DNA from: a virus
IMG/VR virus record: IMGVR_UViG_3300025849_000140
Coordinates: 1-31,461 of that record
Length of the DNA: 31,461 bases
Strand: one strand, 5' to 3'
Position numbers and translations under genes: made by a program. Positions 22,236-30,476 of this stretch are shown piece after piece; within the stretch, counting starts at the first letter, position 1, and each line of letters begins with the position of its first letter. Under the pieces are notes generated by a model. That model worked only from the letters and a program-made list of their open reading frames with translations, had not been told where the DNA came from and searched no databases.

Positions 22236-22772
22236 CTAGAAGTATACACTAGGGTCTGGATCACCTTCGACACCAAAACTAAATGTTACCCGACTAATCT
22301 CCGGTACCACTTGGTGGTGTGTGCCACGGGGAATCCATATGTAATCGCCAGGCTTGAAGTCGAAGAACTCGTCATTGTTGACACCTTCAACCTTCAGTTT
22401 TAACGTGGAGATTACCTGAACCAAGAACACGTCCATCGAATCTTTGTGCCATGGATAACTATCACTAGCATATCCAAATCCACTGAACGCAATGTTAGTG
22501 ATCTTGTTTCCGTGTAACGCAAAGACATCTTGCATTTCTGCCTCGATTTTCTTTGCGAACTCTGGTGCGGATGGTCTACCATGAAAGGCGTTCAGACCTA
22601 TCCGCATTTTACTGGTATTAGTATCACATCCATCTTTTGGGTGAGTATCCAACATGTGCATATACTGGTTCCAGTCATATGTCATTTCGATAGGAAGTGT
22701 ACCACGGAAAGGTCTCTTCTCCGCTATACAATCTTCTTTATCATCTCCGTCAAATATACCAAAAAATTCCAT
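22236..22772 (-). CDS. Cupin/JmjC-like protein, 178 aa
   Basis: The second half has a cupin layout: SYPWHKDSMDVFLVQV (His109, Asp111 as possible metal ligands), then FDFKPGDYIWIPRGTHHQVV with His152/153, followed by VTFSFGV. This is the pattern of JmjC or cupin-4 type proteins, most of which are Fe(II)/2-oxoglutarate hydroxylases. The N-terminal 60 residues are acidic and hydrophilic. The substrate is unknown. ATG 22772 overlaps regA's TGA (ATGA), so it is co-translated with regA. An A/T-rich inverted repeat downstream (about 22201-22230) may end the transcript but lacks a U run. Confidence 0.7.
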   Translation of the reverse strand: MEFFGIFDGDDKEDCIAEKRPFRGTLPIEMTYDWNQYMHMLDTHPKDGCDTNTSKMRIGLNAFHGRPSAPEFAKKIEAEMQDVFALHGNKITNIAFSGFGYASDSYPWHKDSMDVFLVQVISTLKLKVEGVNNDEFFDFKPGDYIWIPRGTHHQVVPEISRVTFSFGVEGDPDPSVYF

Positions 22773-23143
22773 CACTTATTACCTATATTATATTTCGGAC
22801 AGAGTTCCCACTCGTCCTTCTCCTTAAATCCAATGATTTTTATCTGACGCATTGGAGCGCAGTCTTTTGCAACTTCGGGTGTCTGGATCTCTACGAGTCC
22901 CCAGTCCGCCAACAGTGTTGCGATTGTGTTTCTTCTCTCAATGTCCGATAGTTCGAGGTTAGACTTCTTACCATCCAACATAAACAATTCTTTGAAATGC
23001 ACTATAAAGTATCTTCCCTGTTTGTGCAATATATGACAACTTTGAAATAATTTATTCTCCTTACGAGACGCCACGCCAATTCGGGTAAGTGTTTCCCTTA
23101 CCTTGAGAAAGTCGTCTGGTTCCGTCAAGGTTATCTCTAACAT
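22772..23143 (-). CDS. regA: Translational repressor RegA, 123 aa
   Basis: The protein closely matches T4 RegA (122 aa): MLEITLTEPDDFLKVRETL, RIGVA, LFQSCHILHKQGRYFIVHFKELF (T4 LYQSCHILQKKGLYYIVHFKEML), LLADWGLVEI, and the closing PKYNIGNK (T4 PKYTIGN). RegA binds the translation start of early mRNAs and shuts them off. I start at ATG 23143 because it aligns with T4's start; an upstream GTG at 23182 would add 13 residues. As in T4 it follows the clamp-loader subunit gene 62. Its targets here cannot be read from the sequence, although the AT-rich starts of early genes would suit it. Confidence 0.95.
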   Translation of the reverse strand: MLEITLTEPDDFLKVRETLTRIGVASRKENKLFQSCHILHKQGRYFIVHFKELFMLDGKKSNLELSDIERRNTIATLLADWGLVEIQTPEVAKDCAPMRQIKIIGFKEKDEWELCPKYNIGNK

Positions 23144-23168
23144 TTTAGAGACGCTCCATTCTACGATA

Positions 23169-23546
23169 TTATTTTCGTCCACCTTTTTTCACCTTATTTT
23201 TTATTATTGTAACTTGATCGGAGGATAAGAGAGGGAGGATTTGAATGGCTTTAGCATTACTATATCCATAATATTCTCTTACTGCGTCAATGTCACTGTC
23301 AGTTTCGGGTTTAACCCATTTAGAAAACCGTTTACGTTTCCTTACTATATTTAGTAAAAACTGAAATTGTAACTTTGCATCAAGTTGCCAATAACGATTC
23401 ATTTCATTTGCAAATAAAACAGTATCATTGAAGTAAGATAGTGACCGATTAATCATGAAAGGATTGTAGGCCTTCTCCGATTCCCGATCTATAATTATAT
23501 CTTTTTTCTCGAACGTGATCTGTTTTACTATCTCAAAAGGATTCAT
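23169..23546 (-). CDS. 62: Clamp-loader small subunit gp62-like, 125 aa
   Basis: Position between gp44 and regA is that of gene 62 in T4. Part of the chain (NPFMINRSLSYFNDTVLFANEMNRY, then RKRKRFSKWVKPE and a short helical C-terminus) resembles the T4 gp62 core (KFMVENALSQF, RGKRYGKWAKLVED). It is shorter than T4 gp62 (187 aa), which fits the reduced gp62 of cyanophage-like T4 relatives. It would bind gp44 to open and load the gp45 clamp. ATG 23546 overlaps the deaminase stop (ATGA). Recognition relies on position plus weak similarity. Confidence 0.75.
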   Translation of the reverse strand: MNPFEIVKQITFEKKDIIIDRESEKAYNPFMINRSLSYFNDTVLFANEMNRYWQLDAKLQFQFLLNIVRKRKRFSKWVKPETDSDIDAVREYYGYSNAKAIQILPLLSSDQVTIIKNKVKKGGRK

Positions 23547-23992
23547 ATTTGTTCTACCTTAGTACCACATTTCTTTAGGAACATAATGCCATCATCGCAC
23601 CTCAAGTGAGGTGATCGGTAATAGACATTACTAATGCCTGCTTGATAGATCAATTTCGCACAATCCATACAGGGAGCGGTTGTTGTATATAGATCCGCAT
23701 TATAACACGATTCCATACTTCTGGCAACCTTTGCGATAGCATTAGTTTCCGCATGTAGTACCTCATCCTTGGTAGTTGGTTTCAACGGTTCACTGTCCTT
23801 GGGGTTCCAACCCTTCGGATAGACAATATGTTCACACGCATTGTCCCACCCAGACGGCATACCGTTGTACCCTATACTTATAACACGATTATCTTTAACG
23901 ATGACGCAACCGACTTTCAGTCGTTTTGCCGATGAAAGTTGTGCGTATCTCTCCGCGACTTCCATATGTGCTTTCTGCCACTTATTTACCAT
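23543..23992 (-). CDS. Deoxycytidylate (dCMP) deaminase, 149 aa
   Basis: Converts dCMP to dUMP, feeding ThyX. The zinc motif HAETNA (His80, Glu82) and PCMDCAK (Cys108, Cys111) are intact. GYNGMPSGWDNACE matches the substrate region of T4 dCMP deaminase (GWNGTPAGRYDN), so the deoxycytidylate subgroup is likely, rather than cytidine or tRNA deaminase. ATG 23992 is chosen; the upstream reading begins with TTG and would overlap a small membrane-protein gene entirely. Together with ThyX and MazG-like protein, this window supplies a thymidylate branch. Confidence 0.92.
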   Translation of the reverse strand: MVNKWQKAHMEVAERYAQLSSAKRLKVGCVIVKDNRVISIGYNGMPSGWDNACEHIVYPKGWNPKDSEPLKPTTKDEVLHAETNAIAKVARSMESCYNADLYTTTAPCMDCAKLIYQAGISNVYYRSPHLRCDDGIMFLKKCGTKVEQI

Positions 23993-24159
23993 GAATGTAT
24001 ATTCCCCGCTATAATAACGAAACAAGTTATGAAATTAACCAGTACGACTACGGTACGAATCATTGCGATCTGGTCAGCCTCGCGGTCAGTCGTTCCTTCT
24101 TTCTCACCAAGAGATTTTGCCCATAGTCTCCATAAACGTTTACGTGTCGAATCTGACAT
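23986..24159 (-). CDS. Small membrane protein, 57 aa
   Basis: The frame begins MSDSTRKRLWRLWAKSLGEK and has a C-terminal hydrophobic segment (about 34-52, from MIRTVVVLVNFITC). I recall a similar short protein in T4-like cyanophages. It overlaps the upstream gene by 20 bases and the deaminase by 7. No function is known; the basic N-terminus should face the cytosol. Confidence 0.65.
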   Translation of the reverse strand: MSDSTRKRLWRLWAKSLGEKEGTTDREADQIAMIRTVVVLVNFITCFVIIAGNIHSW

Positions 24160-24421
24160 CTTGCATACCAAAATCAAACGTAAGTTGCGTACCCCTTTCT
24201 TCGACATACGACATTTTATTCTGCCAGTCTTCGCACGTATTGAGTTCGTGTTTTGAAATGGTGTAACAGTAATGGTTGTCCTGCCACGCCTCTTCGATCT
24301 CACCAGCAGTAATTGCTTGGGACAGACTATCAAAGACACCAGAGATGTATGCCTTATCAGTAGTTCTAGCGTAACCAGTACTACCACCACGTTCTAACAT
24401 TGTTACTACATGAATATCCAT
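24140..24421 (-). CDS. Hypothetical protein downstream of gp44, 93 aa
   Basis: A soluble mixed-charge protein (MDIHVVTMLERGG at the start, then a Glu/Gln-rich middle and TQLTFDFGMQDVRFDT at the end). No family is recognised. ATG 24421 shares a base with the gp44 stop (TAATG), and a longer reading to 24460 is rejected. It fits the operon between gp44 and the deaminase. Confidence 0.65.
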   Translation of the reverse strand: MDIHVVTMLERGGSTGYARTTDKAYISGVFDSLSQAITAGEIEEAWQDNHYCYTISKHELNTCEDWQNKMSYVEERGTQLTFDFGMQDVRFDT

Positions 24422-25356
24422 TATAAGTACTCCACGTTTGCCATGCATTCTGTGAGACACGCAACCAGATTGACTTCATGGTCTGCAACAAATGCATTCT
24501 TGTATTGATAATCAGCGAGGATCAATACCAGTTGCGGTATTGAGTTAGGGGCCACTCGACCTTCCATAGAGTCATAGACACCACGAAATACTTGAGCGGG
24601 TTCCACATCCATATTGTTTACTACCCAAGATCGCATCTTCTTGAAGTCTTTACCCTTGAGATGGGTGAAGAGATCATTGTAATTATTAGAAGTTTCGATC
24701 AGGACATTGGATTCCAATGCACCACCAATAGAGTGGCGTTGCGCCTCATTAAGTACACGTCTCCAATCGGGGGCATACTTCATAATCAGTTCTGCGATAA
24801 CGTTGTCGGTATATGTCACACCTTCCGTATCAAGAACATTCTGTAGACGGGGCATGAACTGTTGACAAAGACCAGCGAGGATCTTCTTACTGTTGTTGAA
24901 CTCATACACACTACATCGACTATGGAGAGGTTCGATAATCTTGTTCTTGAAGTTACATGTAAGTATGAATCGACAGTTGTCAGAGAACTCTTCGATGAAA
25001 CCACGGAGTGCGGGTTGCGTAGAGTTCGCGTTAAGGTAGTCCGCCTCATCTAGGATTACAACTTTGTAACCACCAGAGAGAGATACAGATGAGGCGAACT
25101 GTTTGATCTTACCACGTAGAGTATCGATATTACGATCATCAGAACCGTTGATGATGATATAGTCGAGACCTAGTTCATTACACATTGCCTTTGCGACAGT
25201 GGTTTTACCTGTACCAGCTCCGCCCGCGAACATCATGTTCGGGACATCTCCGGTCTCTACGATTTTCTGAAATACTTTTTTGAGGGGTGCAGATAAGATA
25301 GTATCTGCGATAGTTGCGGGACGATATTTCTCGACCCAAAGAAAGTCATTAGACAT
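24421..25356 (-). CDS. 44: Clamp-loader ATPase subunit gp44, 311 aa
   Basis: An AAA+ clamp loader. Walker A AGGAGTGKTTVAKA, Walker B VVILDEADYL, sensor region ILTCNFKNKIIEPLHSRCSVYEF with the arginine finger, and the N-terminal EKYRPATI motif are all present. T4 gp44 has 319 aa, so the length fits. With gp62 it loads the gp45 clamp onto primed DNA. ATG 25356 is chosen because GGAGAATCGA, a good ribosome-binding site, precedes it; the other ATG at 25368 overlaps that site. Confidence 0.95.
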   Translation of the reverse strand: MSNDFLWVEKYRPATIADTILSAPLKKVFQKIVETGDVPNMMFAGGAGTGKTTVAKAMCNELGLDYIIINGSDDRNIDTLRGKIKQFASSVSLSGGYKVVILDEADYLNANSTQPALRGFIEEFSDNCRFILTCNFKNKIIEPLHSRCSVYEFNNSKKILAGLCQQFMPRLQNVLDTEGVTYTDNVIAELIMKYAPDWRRVLNEAQRHSIGGALESNVLIETSNNYNDLFTHLKGKDFKKMRSWVVNNMDVEPAQVFRGVYDSMEGRVAPNSIPQLVLILADYQYKNAFVADHEVNLVACLTECMANVEYL

Positions 25357-25380
25357 TCGATTCTCCATAATAAAAAAGGT

Positions 25381-25410
25381 ATTATATCACAGTTGATATA
25401 ATCAAGTCAA
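25381..25410 (-). promoter_or_regulatory. Sigma70-type promoter of gp44
   Basis: TTGACT (25410-25405), an 18-bp spacer ending CTGTGA and TATAAT (25386-25381) on the minus strand, with one mismatch in the -35 box. It is the promoter for gp44 and the genes after it. Confidence 0.8.
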
Positions 25411-25433
25411 GCTAAGAGGGACTTTTTATTAAG

Positions 25434-25470
25434 GAAAAAAATCCATAAAAACCTTAACCGATCAAGGTTT
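25434..25470 (-). terminator. Rho-independent terminator after the SAP-like membrane-protein gene
   Basis: A 7-bp stem AAACCTT/AAGGTTT (25449-25455 with 25464-25470) starts inside the stop codon of the gene at 25469. In the minus direction it is followed by TTTT-AT-GG and then a run of seven T (25441-25435). It separates gp45's unit from the gp44 promoter. Confidence 0.75.
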
Positions 25471-25768
25471 ACTTCTGGCGTAGGAGTACCAGTAGTTGAA
25501 CTTTGGTCATGCGGGTATTAGTTTTAATCCCACGTTTTTCGGCAATGACACGCAACTTAGCTTTAGTAAGTCCGTCAAACTCTTCCGTGCGATTCGCATC
25601 TAGACTACTATGCAACTCTTCGATCGACTTTAGTGCAGATTCTATTCGATCTTCCGCTTCCCGACTATTCTCTATAAAATCACGGTTAAACGCTTTTGTA
25701 AGAAACCATGCGACTAAAGATAGTCCTATCAGGATGTAAACTCCTACTGCAATATCAGTTGCCTCCAT
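25469..25768 (-). CDS. Membrane-anchored protein with a SAP-like C-terminal helix pair, 99 aa
   Basis: One membrane segment near the N-terminus (about 7-26), a charged helix (about 30-58), and a C-terminal motif with LTKAKLRVIAEKRGIKTNTRMTKVQLLVLL, which has the helix-turn-helix layout of SAP or Rho-N domains (small DNA/RNA-binding modules). No characterised homologue is recognised. It could tether nucleic acid to the membrane; this is inference. AGGAG precedes the ATG. It is the last gene of the gp45 unit and ends at a terminator. Confidence 0.65.
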   Translation of the reverse strand: MEATDIAVGVYILIGLSLVAWFLTKAFNRDFIENSREAEDRIESALKSIEELHSSLDANRTEEFDGLTKAKLRVIAEKRGIKTNTRMTKVQLLVLLRQK

Positions 25769-25772
25769 TGTA

Positions 25773-25967
25773 CTACTCCTCTACTTCTTCCGCACCCTGT
25801 GCAGCTTCAACCATATTAATCACCTGTACCGCTTGATCACGTAATTGACCAATGGTGGTGAGTTCTTCACCTTTGAAACCGCCACGTTGTACTACGGTGT
25901 CGATTACCGCAACACAAGATCGTGCTACACGGTTTGCTAAATCATTCAATTGTTCTTGGTCTGACAT
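25773..25967 (-). CDS. Small soluble hypothetical protein, 64 aa
   Basis: A helical, acidic protein starting MSDQEQLNDLANRVARSC and containing GEELTTIGQLRDQAVQVI. A longer reading to 26015 is rejected because ATG 25967 has GGAGCATAAA upstream. It lies between gp45 and the membrane protein. Possibly conserved among T4-like marine phages, from memory only. Confidence 0.65.
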   Translation of the reverse strand: MSDQEQLNDLANRVARSCVAVIDTVVQRGGFKGEELTTIGQLRDQAVQVINMVEAAQGAEEVEE

Positions 25968-25968
25968 T

Positions 25969-26646
25969 TTATGCTCCATACTTAGAAGTTTTTTCGAGTG
26001 CAATGAAGTACTCAATTTCTGATTGTTGTGACTTGAACTGCGAGATAAGTTTCTTACTCATTCTTACGGTAAAGTCTTCGTTTACTACTTTAAGGTTATT
26101 CACATTCATAATGAAGTTGAACGGTGTTTCACTATCATACGTACCTTCCACGTCAATGGAAAATGCGTTGGATGTGGCATCTTTACTATCAATAACAGAT
26201 AGTCGAACCGCACCACTTGCAGGCGTAATCGAAATCTCACTGTGACCCAACACAGATGCCGCACGTTTGACTTTTGATAACGTGTCTATATCTAGTGTAA
26301 ACGTAACGTCTGCTTCAGGCATGATGATATCCTTGGTAGGAGTGGTCAACATGTCTCGGTCAGTATAGTAGTACTTGATCTTACTACGACCAGTAGAGTC
26401 ACCTACGTTCACATAGTGTTCAGCGAAAGATAGATTAGGTTTGTCAACCAATGCCAGTACAGACAAGAATTCGTTGAGGTCGTAGATACCAAAGTTATTT
26501 GGCATGATCTCTTCGATAGATGTCTGCGACATTACGTTGCGGGCAACAGAGATAGTCTTGAGGTTTTGTCCCTCAGAGAATACGATGTTGGGGTTGATAC
26601 TCGCATAGTTCTTGAGTACTGTAAGAGTTTTATCAGATAGTTCCAT
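25969..26646 (-). CDS. 45: Sliding clamp gp45, 225 aa
   Basis: Processivity clamp for gp43 and co-activator of late transcription in T4. The chain matches T4 gp45 (228 aa): MELSDKTLTVLKNYASIN (T4 MKLSKDTTALLKNFATIN), NFGIYDLNEFLSVLALV, and FNFIMNVNNLKV (T4 FNFIINMANMKM) at matching positions. ATG 26646 has AGGAA upstream and a promoter about 37 bases further up. Because late promoters of T4 need gp45 as activator with gp55, this gene is relevant to the late boxes found at 8739 and 22185. Confidence 0.94.
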   Translation of the reverse strand: MELSDKTLTVLKNYASINPNIVFSEGQNLKTISVARNVMSQTSIEEIMPNNFGIYDLNEFLSVLALVDKPNLSFAEHYVNVGDSTGRSKIKYYYTDRDMLTTPTKDIIMPEADVTFTLDIDTLSKVKRAASVLGHSEISITPASGAVRLSVIDSKDATSNAFSIDVEGTYDSETPFNFIMNVNNLKVVNEDFTVRMSKKLISQFKSQQSEIEYFIALEKTSKYGA

Positions 26647-26682
26647 AATTAATTCCTAGATTGATCGGTTGTTAAGTTTCAT

Positions 26683-26711
26683 ATTATACCACAGTCGGCT
26701 GTCAGAGTCAA
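26683..26711 (-). promoter_or_regulatory. Sigma70-type promoter of gp45
   Basis: TTGACT (26711-26706), a 17-bp spacer ending CTGTGG and TATAAT (26688-26683) on the minus strand, one -35 mismatch. The -35 box includes the TGA stop of gp46 (26710-26708). Confidence 0.82.
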
Positions 26712-28432
26712 GCCGCCTCTTTCATTTTCGAGAAGTTTTTTTCTTTGACAAATTCGATACGTCTCTCGAACGCCGCATCTTCTAGTTCGCCTTTGTGCGA
26801 GATCACAAACACATGGGTATCTTCACCCAGACTATTAATAATCTTCATCAGATTGTCTACACCATCATCATCCAGAGACGAATCAAATGTCTCGTCCAGA
26901 ATCAATAGATTAGTCGCAACTGAATTCTTCATCTTCGCAATCTGTCTCCACGTAAATAGTAGGGACAAATCGATACGTTGTTTCTCACCCTCAGAGAATG
27001 AGTCATACGTAAATGCATCACGGTGACGTGAACGGATAGTCTCTTGGAAACTCTCGTCCAGATCAAAGTGTACAAAGAAGTCTAGAATCTGTAGATACTG
27101 GTTGGTCAACTGATTGATCACCGGAATGTACTGTTTGATGATCTTAGTTTTGATACCTGTATCTTTAAGCAGTTCTGCATTAACTTGGTTATACGAGAAC
27201 TGTTCATTTAACTTATACTTGTCTTCGGTCAACGTCAGTTCTTCTTCACGAAGACCATCCAACTCTTTGTTAGCCGTTTCCAGATCACCAGTGTCATCGT
27301 GAATCTTAGACAACTCTGACTGTATAGTTGAAATGTTCTTTTGTAAACGAGAAATGGTCTGGTTGTTATTGTTCAACTCGTTAGAGTAATTACGTATCGA
27401 CTCCATCATGGCATCATAGGATTCTTGGAGAGACTGTTGGTCTGCCTCCTTCTCCTTTGCCATGACCATAGTATCGTTCAGACCCTTCGCCTTACGCTTT
27501 GCCTTGGTGACTTTCTCATCACGGATCTCCTGAGAAATATCCTGATCGCACGAAGGACACACTTCGTTCTCTTCAAAGAACTTAGACTCCTTTACAAGAG
27601 ACTTGATCTGTGACTTGAACGTGGACATATATTCGGTCAGTTCTTTACTCTTCTTAGCAAGACTCGCAATGTTATCCAAGAGAGGTGGCTGACGTTCCGT
27701 AATGATCTGTGATAACTCGATGTTGCGTTCCTGTATCTGTTCGATCTCAGAACTTATCTCTTCGATCTTTTCTTCCTTCTCATTACGGTATGCGGTATTC
27801 ACTGCATTCAGATCACGTAGGTATTTCTTCTGTGCATTGACCTTAGTCTTACACATCTCTATGTTGTGATTACACTCACGAATCTGATCCTTGAGTAGAC
27901 CCGTCTTCTCTTTGAGGATACTGTTCATCTTAGAGAATACACCAATGTCAAGTAGATCCTCGATCACCTCACGTCTTGCACCCCCAGTCAACTGCATGAA
28001 CGGGACAAAAGAACTTGATCCGAGAACAACAATCTGGTGAAAACTCTTGTGAGTCAACTTCAGAATGTTCTTCTCTAGAACCTGTTGATATTCTTTTGCA
28101 TGTGAGTTCTGATTGATCATGTTACCGTTCTGCCAGATCTCGAAGATATTAGGCTTGATACCACGTACAATCTTGTACTGTTGCGCCCCAACCATGAACT
28201 CCACTTCGACCATTGTTCCCTTGCCGTTGATTGAGTTTACCAGTTGCGGTTTAGAAATCTTGCGGTGTGGTTTCCCAAAGAGACCGAACGATAGGGCGTC
28301 TAACATAGTAGACTTACCCGCACCGTTATGTCCCACCACAAGAGTAGTAGGTGAATTAATAAAGTCTATCTCTGTGAAAGTATTCCCAGTAGACAGAAAG
28401 TTCTTGAATCGGAGTTTTTGAAATTTAATCAT
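26708..28432 (-). CDS. 46: Recombination nuclease subunit gp46 (SbcC/Rad50-like), 574 aa
   Basis: An ABC-type ATPase that works with gp47 to resect DNA ends. Walker A is GHNGAGKST (34-42); the zinc hook CPSCDQD lies at about 290, between long coiled-coil arms; the signature FSEGEKQRIDLSLLF and Walker B LLILDETFDSSLDDDG close the head. T4 gp46 has 560 aa. The frame opens at ATG 28432, with a promoter directly upstream. The stop codon lies within the gp45 -35 box. Confidence 0.96.
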   Translation of the reverse strand: MIKFQKLRFKNFLSTGNTFTEIDFINSPTTLVVGHNGAGKSTMLDALSFGLFGKPHRKISKPQLVNSINGKGTMVEVEFMVGAQQYKIVRGIKPNIFEIWQNGNMINQNSHAKEYQQVLEKNILKLTHKSFHQIVVLGSSSFVPFMQLTGGARREVIEDLLDIGVFSKMNSILKEKTGLLKDQIRECNHNIEMCKTKVNAQKKYLRDLNAVNTAYRNEKEEKIEEISSEIEQIQERNIELSQIITERQPPLLDNIASLAKKSKELTEYMSTFKSQIKSLVKESKFFEENEVCPSCDQDISQEIRDEKVTKAKRKAKGLNDTMVMAKEKEADQQSLQESYDAMMESIRNYSNELNNNNQTISRLQKNISTIQSELSKIHDDTGDLETANKELDGLREEELTLTEDKYKLNEQFSYNQVNAELLKDTGIKTKIIKQYIPVINQLTNQYLQILDFFVHFDLDESFQETIRSRHRDAFTYDSFSEGEKQRIDLSLLFTWRQIAKMKNSVATNLLILDETFDSSLDDDGVDNLMKIINSLGEDTHVFVISHKGELEDAAFERRIEFVKEKNFSKMKEAA

Positions 28433-28440
28433 AGGTACGT

Positions 28441-28469
28441 ATTATACAGGCCTGTGAGTGTATTGTCAA
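28441..28469 (-). promoter_or_regulatory. Sigma70-type promoter of gp46
   Basis: TTGACA (28469-28464), a 17-bp spacer and TATAAT (28446-28441) on the minus strand, exact consensus. The TGA stop of the 60-aa gene upstream (28468-28466) is embedded in the -35 box. The first ATG lies only nine bases past the -10 box, so the leader must be very short. Confidence 0.8.
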
Positions 28470-28648
28470 GCGTTTTCTTCATCGGGTGCGTCTTCATGAC
28501 CATCATGATTCAGATCCGTTACTTCACGTTGGACGGACTTCTGATCCTTCTTCTTCTTACCAAAGATCGAATCATAGTTATCCATGTACTTCTTGCTGGG
28601 GCCCTTTGACTGAATAGTGTCCCCAGTTACATCGTTCCTAGTTGGCAT
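28466..28648 (-). CDS. Small charged hypothetical protein, 60 aa
   Basis: A hydrophilic protein (MPTRNDVTGDTIQSKGPSKK) with a Lys-rich middle (GKKKKDQ) and an acidic C-terminus. The opening RNDVTGD-x-IQSK matches a short conserved protein I recall from cyanophages; no function. The stop codon overlaps the -35 box of the gp46 promoter. Confidence 0.65.
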   Translation of the reverse strand: MPTRNDVTGDTIQSKGPSKKYMDNYDSIFGKKKKDQKSVQREVTDLNHDGHEDAPDEENA

Positions 28649-28700
28649 TGACTAACTTTCCACCCTTAGATGATACTTCAGCAACCACGTCTCCAAACAT
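28638..28700 (-). CDS. Possible 20-aa peptide
   Basis: ATG 28700 follows the oxygenase stop by a few bases (AAAGGT ahead, but very close). It runs MFGDVVAEVSSKGGKLVNAN to a TAG that overlaps the next gene's start region by 11 bases. Fills the otherwise empty gap. Coding status is uncertain. Confidence 0.35.
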   Translation of the reverse strand: MFGDVVAEVSSKGGKLVNAN

Positions 28701-28704
28701 ACCT

Positions 28705-29415
28705 TTATTCTGGTGACTCATTGACTGATAATTTCTCTTGTCTTTCTTTTTCGAAATCCCAGCTTTCCTCATTAGTTTCGCTTTCTTTCCGTTCATCGTA
28801 AAACCTCGTTATATAATATCGGTCTCTTTCGACCATGTTATCAGCATATACACAAGCATATGCTCCCCTTACCGAACCTGACGTGTTTACGCCAGATGCA
28901 TGATACGTGTTACCATCTATACACACAACATCCCCAGACTTCGGAAACAACGTTACCTCTTTATGGTTGTCCTTATTCATTAGGGTCAAACCACCGTTGT
29001 CTTCTGTAACGTCATGTGCAAATATCAAACAATTTACTGTTTTGTCTCGAATAGGGTTATCTCTAAACCCAGTGTGGTTATCGGTATGCCATTCAAACCC
29101 GAACTCATCATTAGAATACTTCCACACCAACTGATCGTTGAACAAGTAAGGTTCGTCTGTCTCTAACAATGTAGTAGCGAGATCGTGCATAAATGGTGAC
29201 GTATATAGACCCCAAAGAACTCGACCATACATCGATGCACATCCGACACCAGACCAATGAGTAGGTGAACCATATACACACGGAGACCCGATATCTTTAG
29301 TATCACGGATAAGACCGGCTATCTGACCACCGTGATACCTAAGACCTGACACATCGCGAGGCATCAGAAAGTTCTCTATATGAACCCAACCCTTACTCCG
29401 ATAATGATTAAGCAA
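28705..29415 (-). CDS. 2OG-Fe(II) oxygenase, PhyH-type, 236 aa
   Basis: The core is canonical: WHTDNHTGF (His110, Asp112 metal ligands), NGGLTLMNKDNH, and YHASGVNTSGSVRGAY with distal His172 and 2-oxoglutarate-binding Arg183. Phytanoyl-CoA-like dioxygenases hydroxylate diverse small molecules; the phage substrate is unknown. The only start giving an intact N-terminus (GWVHIENFL, typical of the family) is TTG 29415, with GGAG about ten bases ahead inside gp47; the next ATG would delete 17 residues. It overlaps the end of gp47 by 8 bases. Unlike the copy at 10366-11040, its metal motif is HxD. Confidence 0.85.
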   Translation of the reverse strand: MLNHYRSKGWVHIENFLMPRDVSGLRYHGGQIAGLIRDTKDIGSPCVYGSPTHWSGVGCASMYGRVLWGLYTSPFMHDLATTLLETDEPYLFNDQLVWKYSNDEFGFEWHTDNHTGFRDNPIRDKTVNCLIFAHDVTEDNGGLTLMNKDNHKEVTLFPKSGDVVCIDGNTYHASGVNTSGSVRGAYACVYADNMVERDRYYITRFYDERKESETNEESWDFEKERQEKLSVNESPE

Positions 29416-30472
29416 CTTCGATGTTCTCCGCTTCTTTCATCAACGAAGTAATCTCCTTCTTAATCCTATCTTTGTTTAGATCTGTATTGATATTGTCAAC
29501 ATATGAGTTTACCAAAGTAGCTGTATCGTCAACCTCTAGGTTGTCATCGTCTACTGCCATGCCACCAAACTCAGAGAAGTCTTCGGCAATCTTCAGTTCA
29601 TGAATCTTCTGAGATTGTACACGATCCACAAAACGTTCGAACGTATACGGATCACCCTTATTGGTAACGATTATCTTAACAAACTTCTCATCAAGATAAC
29701 GCATATCCTTGAACTTGAACTCGTCCATCTTCTCATGATCGTAGTAAATCTTCTCGTGGATCGTGACCGGATTGTGTACCGGAGTCAGTTCTCTTGTTTC
29801 GGTATCAAGAACATGGAAGTATTTCCTGTCATCACAATCAGACCAGAAGAACTCCATCTGCGACCCAAGATAATGAATGTTGCCCTGTGACGAACGAGTA
29901 TGGAAGTGTCCAGATAGAACCATGTCGAATCGTTGGAAGTGAGACATACTCATACCACCGTGACACGGAATACCCTTAGACATCTCAAAACCATCTAACT
30001 CTAAGTGTGCGCCCACAACAGTTGCTTTGGTATTCTTTAGAAACTCTAATGTTTCTTTTTCGTTCTCTGGATTGATCCAAGGTATCAAAGCGATATCCAA
30101 GTCACCGTACTTCATGACAGTATTGTCAAGGATAACGTTCACTTCATTCATGTAGTGACCCTGTAGTTCCTTGAGGGCATTCAGTTCGTTGGTGTTCTTG
30201 AAGTAAACGTCATGATTACCGACAATGATATCCATCGTGATACCATACTCCCGCAACTTCTCTAGAAAGATCTTACGGTTGTGTTTTAGGGCCTTGAAGT
30301 TAATCGTCTTACGGTTATCGTAGTAATCACCCAGATGTAGAATCTGAGTAATACCGTTCTCACGTAGGTAAGGGAAAAAGACATCTCGATAGAACTTCTC
30401 TTGATAGTCCATAAAGATGTCAGACGAATTACGGATGCCACAGTGGGTGTCATTTAGTATTGCGATTTTCAT
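29408..30472 (-). CDS. 47: Recombination nuclease subunit gp47 (SbcD/Mre11-like), 354 aa
   Basis: A metallophosphoesterase nuclease. The motifs run in order: NDTHCG (Asp8, His10), HLGDYYD (Asp49), VGNHDVY (Asn86, His87), GAHLELDGF, and LSGHFHTRS with the last two metal His. T4 gp47 has 339 aa, so length fits. It pairs with gp46, encoded downstream in the same direction. ATG 30472 lies four bases after the stop of the upstream gene; the C-terminus overlaps the TTG-started oxygenase. Confidence 0.96.
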   Translation of the reverse strand: MKIAILNDTHCGIRNSSDIFMDYQEKFYRDVFFPYLRENGITQILHLGDYYDNRKTINFKALKHNRKIFLEKLREYGITMDIIVGNHDVYFKNTNELNALKELQGHYMNEVNVILDNTVMKYGDLDIALIPWINPENEKETLEFLKNTKATVVGAHLELDGFEMSKGIPCHGGMSMSHFQRFDMVLSGHFHTRSSQGNIHYLGSQMEFFWSDCDDRKYFHVLDTETRELTPVHNPVTIHEKIYYDHEKMDEFKFKDMRYLDEKFVKIIVTNKGDPYTFERFVDRVQSQKIHELKIAEDFSEFGGMAVDDDNLEVDDTATLVNSYVDNINTDLNKDRIKKEITSLMKEAENIEVA

Positions 30473-30476
30473 TTAA

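Noticed and set aside
23986-24390. A longer reading of 134 residues through the gap upstream of the deaminase
   Set aside because: Only its last 57 residues, starting at ATG 24159, look like a protein; the rest is out of frame with the gene at 24140-24421.
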